From Locusta migratoria (Eukaryota; Arthropoda; Insecta; Orthoptera; Acrididae), in assembly GCA_026315105.1 (NCBI GenBank), contig CM048744.1, forward strand, positions 905,863,094 to 905,927,093: a DNA stretch of 64,000 nucleotides, in the 5' to 3' direction. The notes beneath the pieces were generated by a model. That model saw only the letters and a program-made list of their open reading frames with translations. It had not been told where the DNA came from and did no database searches. This document shows positions 11,170 to 21,199 of the stretch, one piece after another; within the stretch, counting starts at the first letter, position 1; the number at the start of each line of letters is the position of its first letter. Both the position numbers and the translations under genes were made by a program.

Positions 11170-11465
11170 CAAAATGAAACTTTCACTCTGCAGCGGAGTG
11201 TGCGCTGATATGAAACTTCCTGGCAGATTAAAATTGTGTGCCGGAACCGGGACTCGAACCTGGGACCTTTGCCTTTCGCGGGCAAGCGCTCTACCGACTG
11301 AGCTAACCCGACACGACTCACGACGTCGCCTCACAACTTTACATTACAGCGCTTGCCCGCGAAAGGCAAAAGTCCCAGGTTCGAGTCTCGCTTCTGGAAC
11401 ACAATTTTAATCTGTCAGGAAGTTTCATATCAGTGCACACTCCGCTGCAGAGTGAAAGTTTCATT
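11170..11465. repeat. Head-to-head pair of tRNA-like repeats (palindrome), copy 2
   Basis: The left half (AAACTTTCACTCTGCAGCGG, TGAAACTTCCTGGCAG, CCGGGACTCGAACCTGGG, GCCTTTCGCGGGCAAGCGC) is a minus-strand member of the tRNA-like family. The right half is a plus-strand member ending CTGTCAGGAAGTTTCA and CTCCGCTGCAGAGTGAAAGT. They meet near 11340. Each half contains a tRNA-like D arm or anticodon arm and a B box. The result is a roughly 300-bp palindrome with a 5-10-bp centre. Confidence 0.75.
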
Positions 11466-11731
11466 CTGGGAACATCCTTAGGCTGTGGCTAAGCCATGTC
11501 TCCATAATATCCTTTCTTCCAGGAGTGCTAGTCTTGCATGTTTCGCAAGAGAGCTTCTGTGAAGTTTGGAAAGTAGGAGGCGAGGTACTGGCGGAAGTGA
11601 AGTTGTGAGGCGGTATCGTGAGTCGTGTCAAGATAGGTCAGTGGGTAGAGCGCTTGCCCGCGAAAGGCAAAGGTCACAGGTTCGAGTCCCGATTCCGGCA
11701 CACACTTTTAATCTGACAGGCAGTTTCATGT
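11466..11731 (+). repeat. tRNA-like repeat, long-form copy 3
   Basis: Adjoins the palindrome without a gap. It starts with CTTAGGCTGTGGCTAAGCCA (itself a small hairpin), includes TCCAGGAGTGCTAGTC and GAGGTACTGGCGGAAGT, then the tRNA-like part (GGTAGAGCGCTTGCC, CGCGAAA loop, AGGTTCGAGTCCCG B box) and the tail TAATCTGACAGGCAGTTTCA. This copy shows the full repeat unit: about 150 bp of leader upstream of the tRNA-like module. Confidence 0.75.
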
Positions 11732-11967
11732 TCGGTGATTTGCTGAAATCCTACCTTCACAGAATTTCGTTCCAATTTTTATGTCTGTAAATGTGTAGAT
11801 AAATTCTGTACACATTCAAATAGTTCCTTTTATAAATCCTTACATTGAATTAAAGTGGTTTCAAACCGCTAGTTCACTTTTTTTGCTAGAGCTTTTAGTG
11901 TGTCCCGAAGTAGCGCATCACGAGCTCTCTCTTTCTAGCGTATGCAGGGGGGCGGGGGCTGGTGCAG

Positions 11968-12012
<45 letters not shown>

Positions 12013-12629
12013 AATAATAATAATAAAAACAATAAGGACAGAGGGACGGAGATAGAGAAATGTGATATGCTAGGCAGTTTCAACAGAGCTCCAGAGAGGA
12101 GGAGCGCTCCGAGTGCTCACTGAAGCCACTGAGAGCCCGGGTGGTGGGGGAAGACGAGCTCACTACCAGAGTGGAAATGAACGAGTAATAGGGATAACAG
12201 TTAAGGAATATTGCACATTGTCTACTAGGTGTACCCAAAAATGGAAAATTAGACAATTTTTGCCAGAACACTACACAAATAAGGGATAGTTGTACACTCC
12301 CTGGTAAGTACCAGCTTAAGTTCAATTCTCAGAGTAATGTGGAAACTGCTTTGCAGGAACACTTAATAACTCCTAACTGAATTAAATTATAAAAACGGGT
12401 ATAATGCGGAAACTATGAGTTGCTGCTGCACTCTACTCTTGTTACAGCTGACTAGTACGGCTATCATATTAAATTAAAATACGTATTTGCACTCATGAAA
12501 TGAATAGTACTGTGCCTCCATCTCCACCCAAGTAAGTTTTAACTTTTCAAAATTTACTCACCGTAGCCATGTTAGTTTCGCTGCCCGCCACGTACACGGA
12601 CTGTAAAAAAACATATGTCTTTTTCCAGT
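11732..12629. other. Poly(A) tract and unassigned sequence
   Basis: A run of 40 A at 11972-12011 follows a G-rich stretch and could be the 3' tail of a retroposed copy, but nothing upstream of it identifies the source. The rest shows no motif. Confidence 0.5.
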
Positions 12630-12656
12630 CTGATGATGCGCTAACAGTGCGAAACG
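12630..12656 (+). other. Hammerhead-ribozyme-like core (weak)
   Basis: CTGATGA, a short stem (GCGC / GTGC around CTAACA), then GAAAC. This is the order of the conserved hammerhead core. One unpaired T follows CTGATGA, and stems I and III were not established. Similar cores occur at 16560 and 47871 in this window. Penelope-like elements are known to carry hammerhead motifs, but here no PLE coding sequence adjoins. Confidence 0.3.
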
Positions 12657-12944
12657 CGTTATTGGATATAATAAAGTATATTACAAGACTGGGAATTATT
12701 TAATCAAGAAATGTATTTGCAATTGTGAAATGAATCAGTATCAGCTGTACAATTTAATGGTGACGTAGAAAGTTATGCAAAACTGGGAGTCGGATGCGGA
12801 TTTCCCGATTTTTATGAGTTATGACATATAGCATTATTCTAACCGAGTACACCTTTCAGACCAAACCGAATTATTATATGCCATATACTGCCTACTACTC
12901 CTGAGTTGTTAAACTTCCGTGGCATATGGAAGTTTGGGTCCGTC

Positions 12945-13045
12945 TGTGATACATTCATGGGTAGCGTATTGGTTGCCGTGACTGCTCGTGAATAGTAAGA
13001 AATCTGAGTTTGATTCCCAGCCTGGCTGAAATTTTCATACATCGT
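12945..13045 (+). repeat. tRNA-like SINE remnant, copy A
   Basis: ATGGGTAGCGTATTGGTTGC (A-box part), GACTGCTCGTGAATAGTAAG, then GAGTTTGATTCCCAGCC (B-box part) and GAAATTTTCAT. It shares order and spacing with the copy at 13755, where the matching parts are TGCGTAATTGGTTAAGGCG and AGGTTTCAAATCCTGG with AAATTTCCATC. No poly(A) or target duplication was seen. Confidence 0.55.
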
Positions 13046-13321
13046 CCTTAAATTTTATAGTTGATGCTGATTCATATTTGTAGTTATGAATACATTTCTT
13101 GAAGTTCTGACATTGTTCATACCTATGCTGGAACTTATTGTTTACAAACGTCTAATAATAACTGGTTTAGACTGCCAACTTGTCTACCAAGCTATGTAGG
13201 TGTTACCCAGTATACAGTTGGAGTCTTGTCTCCGCTCTTCTCTTGGTACAGCACCTGTTAGAGCCTAGTCAATGATGATTTCGTGTGGCAATATTGCCCG
13301 TTAGACCCCAACTAGGGTCGT

Positions 13322-13515
13322 ATTCGGTCTGCGTGGTGCAAGTCCTTAGATGACGCCACTTGGGCGACTTGTGTGTCGATGATGACGAAATCATGATGAG
13401 GACAGCACAACTCCCAGTCCCCGAGTGGAGAAAACCTCCAACCCAACCTGACCCAGAACCCCTGTGTGGCTATCTAACATGCTGTTCACTGGACTATCGT
13501 GACAAGATATTGGTG
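13322..13515 (-). repeat. tRNA-derived SINE remnant
   Basis: Plus-strand landmarks: GTGCAAGTCCTTAGATGACG, CACTTGGGCGACTTGTG, GATGATGACGAAATCATGAT, CACAACTCCCAGTCCCCGAG, GAGAAAACCTCCAACCCAAC, then a degraded tRNA-like end (CCAGAACCCCTGTGTGGC). From memory this is a widespread grasshopper SINE whose minus-strand head is a tRNA with GGTTCGATTCCCGGC; here the tRNA part has decayed. The 62-codon frame at 13360 is a by-product of the repeat. Confidence 0.5.
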
Positions 13516-13754
13516 AATTGTTTGTTATGTTTTCTATCTTCTTGGTGAAATGTAACTGTTTGGTATTTTACAATTTGCTTCACTCTCTGAAGTTTTCTGT
13601 AATTATTTATTTGCCCCCAACAGCCGATTTACAATTTCTATGTGAATACATAAATATGCTCAATACCTTGTAAGAACCCAGTATAAGTTACAAGAGGAAC
13701 TAATGAGCAGGAGGCACTACCATCGTAGTGTGCTATAAGTTGAGAATTTGGGTA

Positions 13755-13862
13755 GGATGGGAAGCATATCTCGATTGCGTAATTGGTTAAGGCGACTGCT
13801 GGTCCAAAACGGGAAATCAGGTTTCAAATCCTGGTCCAGTACAAATTTCCATCTTACCCATT
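13755..13862 (+). repeat. tRNA-like SINE remnant, copy B
   Basis: TGCGTAATTGGTTAAGGCGA gives an A-box and D arm, and CAGGTTTCAAATCCTGGTCC a T arm with B box, followed by the tail AAATTTCCATCTTACCCA. Same family as 12945-13045, in the same orientation. Confidence 0.6.
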
Positions 13863-15469
13863 GAATTTATTGAATAACCTGCAATGATCAACATGCTAGA
13901 GCATTTCAAATTCGTGAACTGTTTTACTTGGGTCACTGCTTATGTAGACTACAAGGCAGCTGCATAAATAATACTATGTTGTACTTCTATATTTTATTTC
14001 CTGTGCTTCTGAATACAGCTAACTCCATCTTCTATGAAACACTTCTAAACTACAGAACTTAAAGCCACTTACGGTAGAGTCATATATGATAAGTTGATAG
14101 ACTGTATAATGAAAGTTATTGGGATATGATATTAAATCTGTTTGTCTCTCTAACACTTTCTCTGATAAAAGATTTAATTATTTAACACTGCACATGAGGG
14201 CCGTAGAACTACATTCATCGTCAGTGAGTGCAGTTAAAGTTTCTGTTCACTAATCTGCCTTCTACTTTTCCGTTGTTGTCCCCACACAGAAGCAGCGCAC
14301 AGGTCTTTGATCCTTGATCTTGAAATGATACGCTGTGGAACTTTTAAAACTGTGACTACTTTTCAAATAATAATGGATGCCCGTTGTTTCATAATATTTA
14401 TTTATATGTCGAGAAACAACAAGCGACATTTTTTTATTATCTTTGATGCTAGAACACTTGAATCCTAATAGTTGAAAAATATAAATTTTGAACTTCCTGA
14501 CAGACTATTTTATGAACGTGATTGTCATAGCTGTTCACGCGAGAACCGTCTGCAGAAGTCTGCCGTAATTGGGCAGTGCTCGTCATGCGTACCACCAACT
14601 TTGGCATGATGAGCTCTTTCTAGAATTTCTACATTCAACATGTGTTACACATATGTGACCTTTTCCCACCCATTCCACCTATGACATGATCTACAAGCTA
14701 TGAAATTTCGCTGCAACTCAATACCTATGGCCATGAGCCAGCCATCCTACACACTAACGGGTATAATTAAATAAATAAAATAAACACATTGCCCTCCTGG
14801 AAACTTACTTAATTACTTGCTACTTATCATGTTTCATAAATATCACTGTCACACGTCACATGAATTTTGTTCCACTGTATATGGGAAAACAGCTTTGTCG
14901 CAGATGTACGAACCCCTTTTTTTTTAATTTAAAAAGAGACTTAATGTGGACAGATGAGTTTCAGTTCTCCTTATGTTACTAAAGTTAAGAACATCGTTTT
15001 TCCTTCTGAACTGCAATGGATTATTAAGACAAATTTCATGAGGGAATGAGCATTATCTGAAGCAATAATCAAAATGCTAAGTTCCTTAAACAGTTGTCTA
15101 CCTGATAACCATTACTGAGAGCTGCAAAATGTTTGTACACCACATTTCTGAGCATCAGTGTCTCTCAACTCGGCTATTACCCCCTTCCCCTCTTCTCTGA
15201 ACCTCCCATTATGCTTCCCTCCTCTTTTACTGCACTACTAGCTGCATCTCACATTCCAGTCTAATAGTATTTTTATACTCTACCAGGCAGTGTGGGTTGT
15301 TTTATCTACACTCTTGCCTTGCAATCTTACATCTCTCCTCCCCTCTCCTCCCCTCGCTCCCCATCCCACCCCTCTTCAATCACTGTTAAACTGTAGTCAG
15401 ACCCTTCAAGCTGCAGATGGTGGTCATGTATGCATGAATTATTCCTGACTGTGTGAAAGTATGTATGTT
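13863..15469. other. No recognised feature
   Basis: AT-rich DNA. A pyrimidine-rich stretch (15175-15380) is the only compositional change. No repeat family or coding motif was recognised. Confidence 0.45.
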
Positions 15470-15662
15470 TCCAGAATTAAACTTTCACTCTGCAGCAGAG
15501 TGTGCGCTGATATGAAACTTCCTGGCAGATTAAAATAGTGTGTCGGAACAGGGTCTCGAACCTGGAACCTTTACCTTTTACGGGCCAGCGGGTAGAGGCA
15601 AAGGTCCCAGATTCGAATCCCCGTTCTGGCACACAATTTTAATCTGCCAGGAAGTTTCAGGA
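15470..15662. repeat. tRNA-like palindrome with deleted centre, copy 4
   Basis: The left half is the minus-strand form (CTTTCACTCTGCAGCAGAGT, TGAAACTTCCTGGCAG, TCTCGAACCTGGAACC). The right half is the plus-strand form (GGCAAAGGTCCCAGATTCGA, then TAATCTGCCAGGAAGTTTCA). The two meet at about 15585, with most of both anticodon arms missing. It repeats the head-to-head arrangement of 11170-11465. Confidence 0.7.
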
Positions 15663-16499
15663 TGCATATTCTTTTTATATTAAGGCTGTGACTGAAATTT
15701 TAAAGCTGTATGAATGTGATTGTGCCTGTCTGCAGCTCATCCGTTGTTGAGCTATATCCTATCCTTTTATTATTGTCCTGTCTTAGATATTAGTTACCTC
15801 AGAAGCTGTTACATAGAGAGAAATTATGTCAACTTACTGATTTAATTTTTCTTAAGGTTTCAAGTTATTCTCTACATAAATGTGGCTGATCTAAGTTGGT
15901 ACATTTTGCAGTTTATATTCTCAATTTGCAGTTTCCACCTTATCTATGGTTTTCTCACTATGTGCTATAATTATCATTGATGTAGCATTCTGTATGTACA
16001 GAACTAATTATATTGTGTCTTTCTAAAATTGGGAGTGAAACCATTCACATAAAATTATTCAATGCCAGTTTTGAGTATACTGTTTACCATTCCTTCTGTA
16101 GATGTATCAATACTTGGATTGATTACAAGAATGGTGTCACCTGAAAAAGACCTTCTTCTTGCACATTAGATGGAGGTCACTTATATGAACAAGGAAGATT
16201 TTGGGTATCCCATACGTCATTTCTCCTAGATCAGATGACCGTTGCTTTATTATATTGTCTGTATCACTAAGTACAACTCGCTGCAGTCATTTGGTTAGAT
16301 ATATCATTCAGTGAATCGCTATACCATTAATACGTTTATTGAGGAGGATTTTGTGATTCGCACAATAAAATGTTTCAAATAGATAAGACAAAAACCCAAC
16401 AAGTGCTATTTTATTTCCTGATGTCATAAAATTCGATGATTGAATGTCTACATGACATAGAAGACCAGCACCTTTGAAATCCTAACTGTAATCTGGTTC
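15663..16499. other. No recognised feature
   Basis: AT-rich sequence next to the 3' end of the Penelope-like element. No coding motif or repeat was recognised. Confidence 0.4.
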
Positions 16500-16559
16500 A
16501 GGAGTTGTATTCGCTATCTGGCTGTATGAAATACCATGTCAAACTGTGGCTCACATCTT

Positions 16560-16585
16560 AATTTTTGGCCTTGGCATTCATCAGA
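16560..16585 (-). other. Decayed hammerhead-like core at PLE 3' end
   Basis: On the minus strand CTGATGA is followed by a short stem (TGCC AA GGC) and AAAAA where the core requires GAAA. PLE termini are known to carry hammerhead motifs (the family form has CTGATGA, a GGCC/GGCC stem and GAAA), so this is read as a mutated, inactive copy. Confidence 0.4.
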
Positions 16586-16856
16586 AATAGAAACACACAC
16601 ATTCACACAGTCATCCAGACAATGCTGCATACACAACCACTATATCCGTCCTCTCCAGCGCCACAAGCATCCAGACTGAGATTGAGGTGGAGAGTAGAGA
16701 TGTAAGATGCCAGGTAAGGATGAGGAAGGAAAGTCCCATGTTGCATAATGTATTGTAAAGGCTCTGATAGGTGGGAATTTGAATTGTGGCATTGGATACA
16801 GTGAAGGGAAGGGTTGGGAATGGATAAAAGTGAGATGTAAAGCAGTGTAGAGATTT

Positions 16857-17785
16857 TGTAAGAAAATTGGCCTGTTGGAGGTCGCCAAAAAAAAGGAAAA
16901 AATCTCAAAATTCAGAATACATAATGAAATGCTGTAGTAATAATAATTTCGTTATTGAATGTTGCAGCAAATCACAACTAATGGGTCGCAACAACACTTT
17001 CGTAGTGTAAGTTAAAATTTTGAATAAATAAAAATTGATAATTAACTTAAAAGAGACACTGTGGTAATTAATTAAGCTTGACCCTATCTGACTTAGCATT
17101 GACTACAGCCTCCAACCATCACCTCTTACGATTCACGAACAGCAAAACTTCACTAATAAATGTGCCATAATTCATGTAGTGGTGAAGGCGTGTTCGTGTT
17201 GTAATCAAAATCGTAATAGTTGATAGACCCTGATTGCAATGATAATAGCTCAGTACTGTGAAACTCGGTGGTGCAATGAGCTTCACAAATATTGCAGTCA
17301 AAGTTCCCAATAATTCTGATAATATTGTTTAAAGCATTCAAGTTCCTTATAAAACCTTACGTGAACTATTTTTTTTTAATTGCTTCCAGGGCCTGGGTAG
17401 CGTACGCGTGTAACTGGCTGAGCAGAGTTTGGCATTTAACGTATTTCATGAAAAATTACTTCCGTCAAGTCTGGTTAATCAACTATAATACTTTGACTAC
17501 TGTTAGCCTGGTTACTCTCTTACTCTCTACATAAATGAAACCAACTTTACTTTACTTGCAAACTCTCTTGCAAGTTAAAATCTTTGGCTTCATAATTGAA
17601 TGCAAAACTTAGAACAGCACTGCACATTAATTACTTGTCTCTGTGGATGTAGAACTTTTATGTCGTTAAATAAGAAATATATCTAGCATACAAGAAATGA
17701 AAATACGTGAAATGAACAAATTTAAGACAATATACACATTACGTTAAATCAAACTGTAAGATACAGCGACAGGTGTACTCTTACA
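16857..17785 (-). repeat. Gypsy-1 3' LTR (internally deleted)
   Basis: 929 bp. It aligns with the 5' LTR from TGTAAGAAAATTGGCC to about 17655 and again from ATGTCGTTA to the end. The ~860-bp block present at 26466-27324 in the other LTR is absent; the join reads GTAGAACTTTTATGTCGTTA. Small indels (for example the extra GTTACTCTCTTACTCTC region near 17510) also differ. Confidence 0.92.
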
Positions 17786-18469
17786 TCCTGCCCTGGTTGA
17801 GAAACAAAAAAAAAAGTTTTTGTTGTTAACCTTAAAACAAATATTTCACTTAGGAAAAATTACATGACATAGAATAAAGATACATAATATTGGTTACATG
17901 GCATTACATAAGATACAAAAGGTAGGAAGTTACATTACATTATTTACAAAATTTGATATGTTGGGATGCGTCGGTGTGTGACGTAATCGGCGTATAAACC
18001 TACAAAAAATAGCACAGCACTGGATTGACCTTCATGGCCGAGCTTGTTAGCTCCACTTTACTGCACATCACTTCACACGCTACATGTCGTAGTCCCGTTG
18101 CATGAAGCGGTGTGTGTTCCTTTGAAGTCGCTACCGCCAATGGCTGTCGGCTGCTTTCAAGTCGCTCGCGCTGGTGGCTGACCGCGCGACGCAGTTTTTG
18201 GTAGCGGCTGCCGCTGGCGGCACGTCTAATGTCCAAGAGCGCAGTCACCGCTCCGCAGGCGCGCATACCAAGCTGTCATCCACTTATTTGGTTTATTGTG
18301 TGCTAACCTGCAAACGGGGCTTAGCTTCAGTCTTTTATCTCACATTCACATACACACTAATTTAAAATAAAGTCATACAATACATTAATATTTACAAGTC
18401 ATGTTTATCACATCAGTCTTTCAGTTGTAGTGTATTTCCCCTTACAATATTATGATTACAAGTTACATA
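17786..18469 (-). other. Gypsy-1 region between integrase and 3' LTR
   Basis: About 685 bp. The minus-strand end next to the LTR, CAACCAGGGCAGGA, is a short purine-rich stretch in the position of the polypurine tract. The GC-richer part 18000-18290 has an open frame (18266-18000) rich in Arg and Ala but without a signal peptide, membrane segment or envelope motif. I see no env gene. Confidence 0.5.
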
Positions 18470-19997
18470 CTAGTGATAAAATTTTTTAATGTCACAAACG
18501 TGTCTGAGTCCTACATTTTTGTTGTTCTTTATGGACACCAGTTCCATAGCATTAGCATGTTTTACTTTGTCCCAAATACCATTGGTAAAACTTCTTGCAT
18601 CCGTTATCATGTGGTTTACCCAGCGTTTTGTTTCGTAGCAAGACAAGGTCTCCTTCTTCAAATTTTCTTTCCGGATATCTATTATTATGGGTTCTGTTCC
18701 TGGCCTCAGCACTTTTCTTTAAATTCTGCACAGCTAAAGATCGTATTCTTCTTCTGTTTATACGGACGTTATTCACTGGCAGATCAATCATACCCTGTTG
18801 TATCTTGATTGGTTCGTATCCAGTTGAGGTGTGTACAAGGTTGTTGGTAACATCTTCAAATTCGTTCAGATATAAGTCCCAGGATTTTTGATTCTTGTAG
18901 GCATACGTGCGTAAAAATCGGCCAAATTCTCGCATCATCCTCTCGCAAATGTTACTATGAGGTCTGTACCGTGAAATGTAAATCGGCTTGATTTTATTTC
19001 TCCTCAGCATCTGCTTCCAAGTCTCGGACACATACTGCTGTCCATTATCGCTTAACACTTTCTTAACATTACGGTAATTCGGCAGTATATATTTCTCAAA
19101 TTCTTTGCTGAAGGACTTCGCTGTTGCTCTCTTTAACGGCCGCATGATCACGTATTTCGATAGTACATCTATCGCCACTAGAACATATCGATAACCACCT
19201 CTAGATTTGATAACTGGTCCGTACAAATCGGTCGCTATAATTTCATTCACCTGTGCTGGCAAAATGGCATTCCACTTGGTTTGCATTGTGGTTGTACTGG
19301 GCTTCATGGTTTGGCAAATTTTACAAATTCTTAGAACTTTTCTGACCCTTCGCAACATATCTGGAAAATAAGTAACTTCCTCCAATTTTGCTTTGCATCT
19401 AGCAGGTCCGCAGTGTCCGAATTTCAGATGTATGAACCAAATAAGCTTGTTTATAATTTCTTCTGGTACGTATATCTTCCAGCCTTGATCATCGTTGCCT
19501 TTCCTGAAGTATAATGCTCCTCTAAAAATTTTGTGGTACTGGCGTAAATGCACATTCTCTGGATTGGAGATCTTTTGCACTATTGTTCTGATTCGCTCGT
19601 CTTTCTTCTGCAAATCCACTATTGACCTAAAGTTTTCTCTAAGATAATTTTCAAACGGCACATTTTGTATAAGGATCACTGTCACTTCATCTGTTATTCT
19701 GTCCGCTTTGTTCTTATTACTTTCTTGTATCGGCAATCTTGACAAACAGTCAGCTATAACATTTTCTTTTCCGGCTATGTGCTTTATATCGAAATCATAT
19801 TGTTGCAAGAATAGCGTCCAGCGTGTTAATCTTCCTGGCATTAGCTTGCTTTGTTTCATAAATTGCAGAGCTCGATGATCAGTATACACTGTGGCCTTTC
19901 TTCCTACCAGAAAGAGATGAAATTTCTTAAACGCCCACACTGCCGCCAAGCACTCTTGTTCTGTGACAGTATATCTCTTTTCTGTTGGGCTAAGCAC
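18470..19997 (-). pseudogene. Gypsy-1 pol: RNase H C-terminus and integrase
   Basis: The 481-codon frame 19997-18552 begins with the C-terminal half of RNase H: EKRYTVTEQECLAAVWAFKK, VYTDHRALQF and ADCLSRLPI. The integrase follows, with zinc-binding HLKFGH and CKIC, catalytic Asp in IATDLYGP, Asp in VLSDNGQQY and Glu in NICERMMREF. A basic C-terminal part contains FEEGDLVLLRNKT, the usual GPY/F-side motif region. The frame then runs out near 18560, and the expected C-terminus (ELVSIKNN, LRHVCDIKKFY) is found in another frame at 18712-18470, so one frameshift separates them. Upstream it is out of frame with RT at about 20040. The catalytic triad of the integrase itself looks intact. Confidence 0.92.
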
Positions 19998-20042
19998 CCT
20001 ACTGGCGAAAGCGATTGTGCAATGTTTTCCCTGTTCATTAAT

Positions 20043-21035
20043 TTAATTGAGTTCTGCTCCTATTCTAACGCCACTAGAGTCAATTGCTAAACAAAAATTT
20101 AATGACGTATCAGGATGACATAGTATTGGTGCCTTAACGAGACTTTCTTTAATTTTGATCAATTCTTGTTGGCATTCAGGGGTCCATTTCCAGGGTTTAT
20201 ATTTTTTGAGTAGCTCATGCATATTTGGAGCTGCAAGTGCCTCAATTGTTGCGAATCGACGATAATAGCTCATAGCTCCCATAAATGATTTTAATTGCTT
20301 CCTCGTTACTGGCGCTGGACAGTCTCTGATAGCCGCGATCTTTTCCAAGTCTGGCTTTATTCCTTCCTGCGTAATTATGTGGCCCAAGAATTTTAACTCG
20401 AACTTACAAAACTGTTACTTCTCCACGTTTATAGTCATTCCGAACTCTCTAAATTTTCTCAGTACTTCACCCAACAATCCAAAGTAATTATCCCAATTTT
20501 GAGCTCCAATAACCACATCATTCACGTAGACAATTATTTTGTTCAGCAGCTCCTCTCCCAAAATGTGATCCATTGCTCGAATAAATGCGGCCGTACTAAT
20601 TTTTAGTCCAAAAGGTAAGCTACAGAACTGGCATGATTTGCCATTTACCAGAAAGGCTGTATATTGCCGACATTCTCTACTCAGTTCTATTTGCCAAAAG
20701 GCACTGATCAGATCTAATCCTGCTAAAATTTTCTTACCATGAAATCTTGATAATAATTCGTCTATGCTCAGTGGTCGGTCATTTTCTGCTTCAATAATTT
20801 CATTTAATTTCCTGGCGTCCAATACTAGACGTATCTCACCGTTCCTCTTCACCACTGGTATGATAGGATTGTTAAAATTAGAGGTACCCCTTTCAATAAT
20901 GTTATTCTTATGCATTCTTTGGATTTCCTTGTCTACTTTCTCTTTCATCGCGAAGGGAATAATACATGTTTTTTTGTAGAACTTTTGTTGACTGTTTACC
21001 TTGAAACTGTACTTGTAATCTTTAATACATCCCAC
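20043..21035 (-). pseudogene. Gypsy-1 pol: reverse transcriptase and connection domain
   Basis: RT motifs in order: IIPVVKRNGEIRLVLDARKL, LAGLDLISAFWQIEL (catalytic Asp present), TAFLVNGKSCQFCSLPFGLK and IIVYVNDVVIGAQN. The YxDD box is YVND at 20517-20528, so the first catalytic Asp of motif C is Asn. An in-frame TAA at 20415-20417 interrupts motif D/E (VEK*QFCKFELKFLGH). The connection domain follows in the same frame (FLGHIITQEGIKPD, KSFMGAMSYYRRF), and the start of RNase H (LAIDSSGVRIGAEL) ends at a second stop. The frame must shift to join the RNase H half below 19997. Dead by two independent lesions plus the active-site change. Confidence 0.93.
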
Positions 21036-21199
21036 CTTGTCTTTAAAGACTACGTGATAGAATGATTTATGTCATAATAATTAGTCTCCTCTTCTTCGTT
21101 AAGGTACACAGAGTCAACGTAATGTTGCATCTCTGCGTGTGTTTTCCCTTTCTTTTCAAATAAGTTCCATTTCTCCTTAATTCCACCCACATTCCATTC

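Noticed and set aside
11104..11790. Frames reading SSVGRALARERQRSQVRVPV and similar
   Set aside because: These are translations of the tRNA-like repeat and recur wherever that repeat lies (28078-28335 too).
16603..16908. 101-codon minus frame at the PLE/Gypsy-1 junction
   Set aside because: It crosses the insertion point (16857), mixing LTR and PLE 3' non-coding sequence, so it cannot be an ancestral gene.
17786..18469. Envelope gene in Gypsy-1
   Set aside because: Only 685 bp are available, and there is no signal peptide, fusion motif or membrane segment in any frame.
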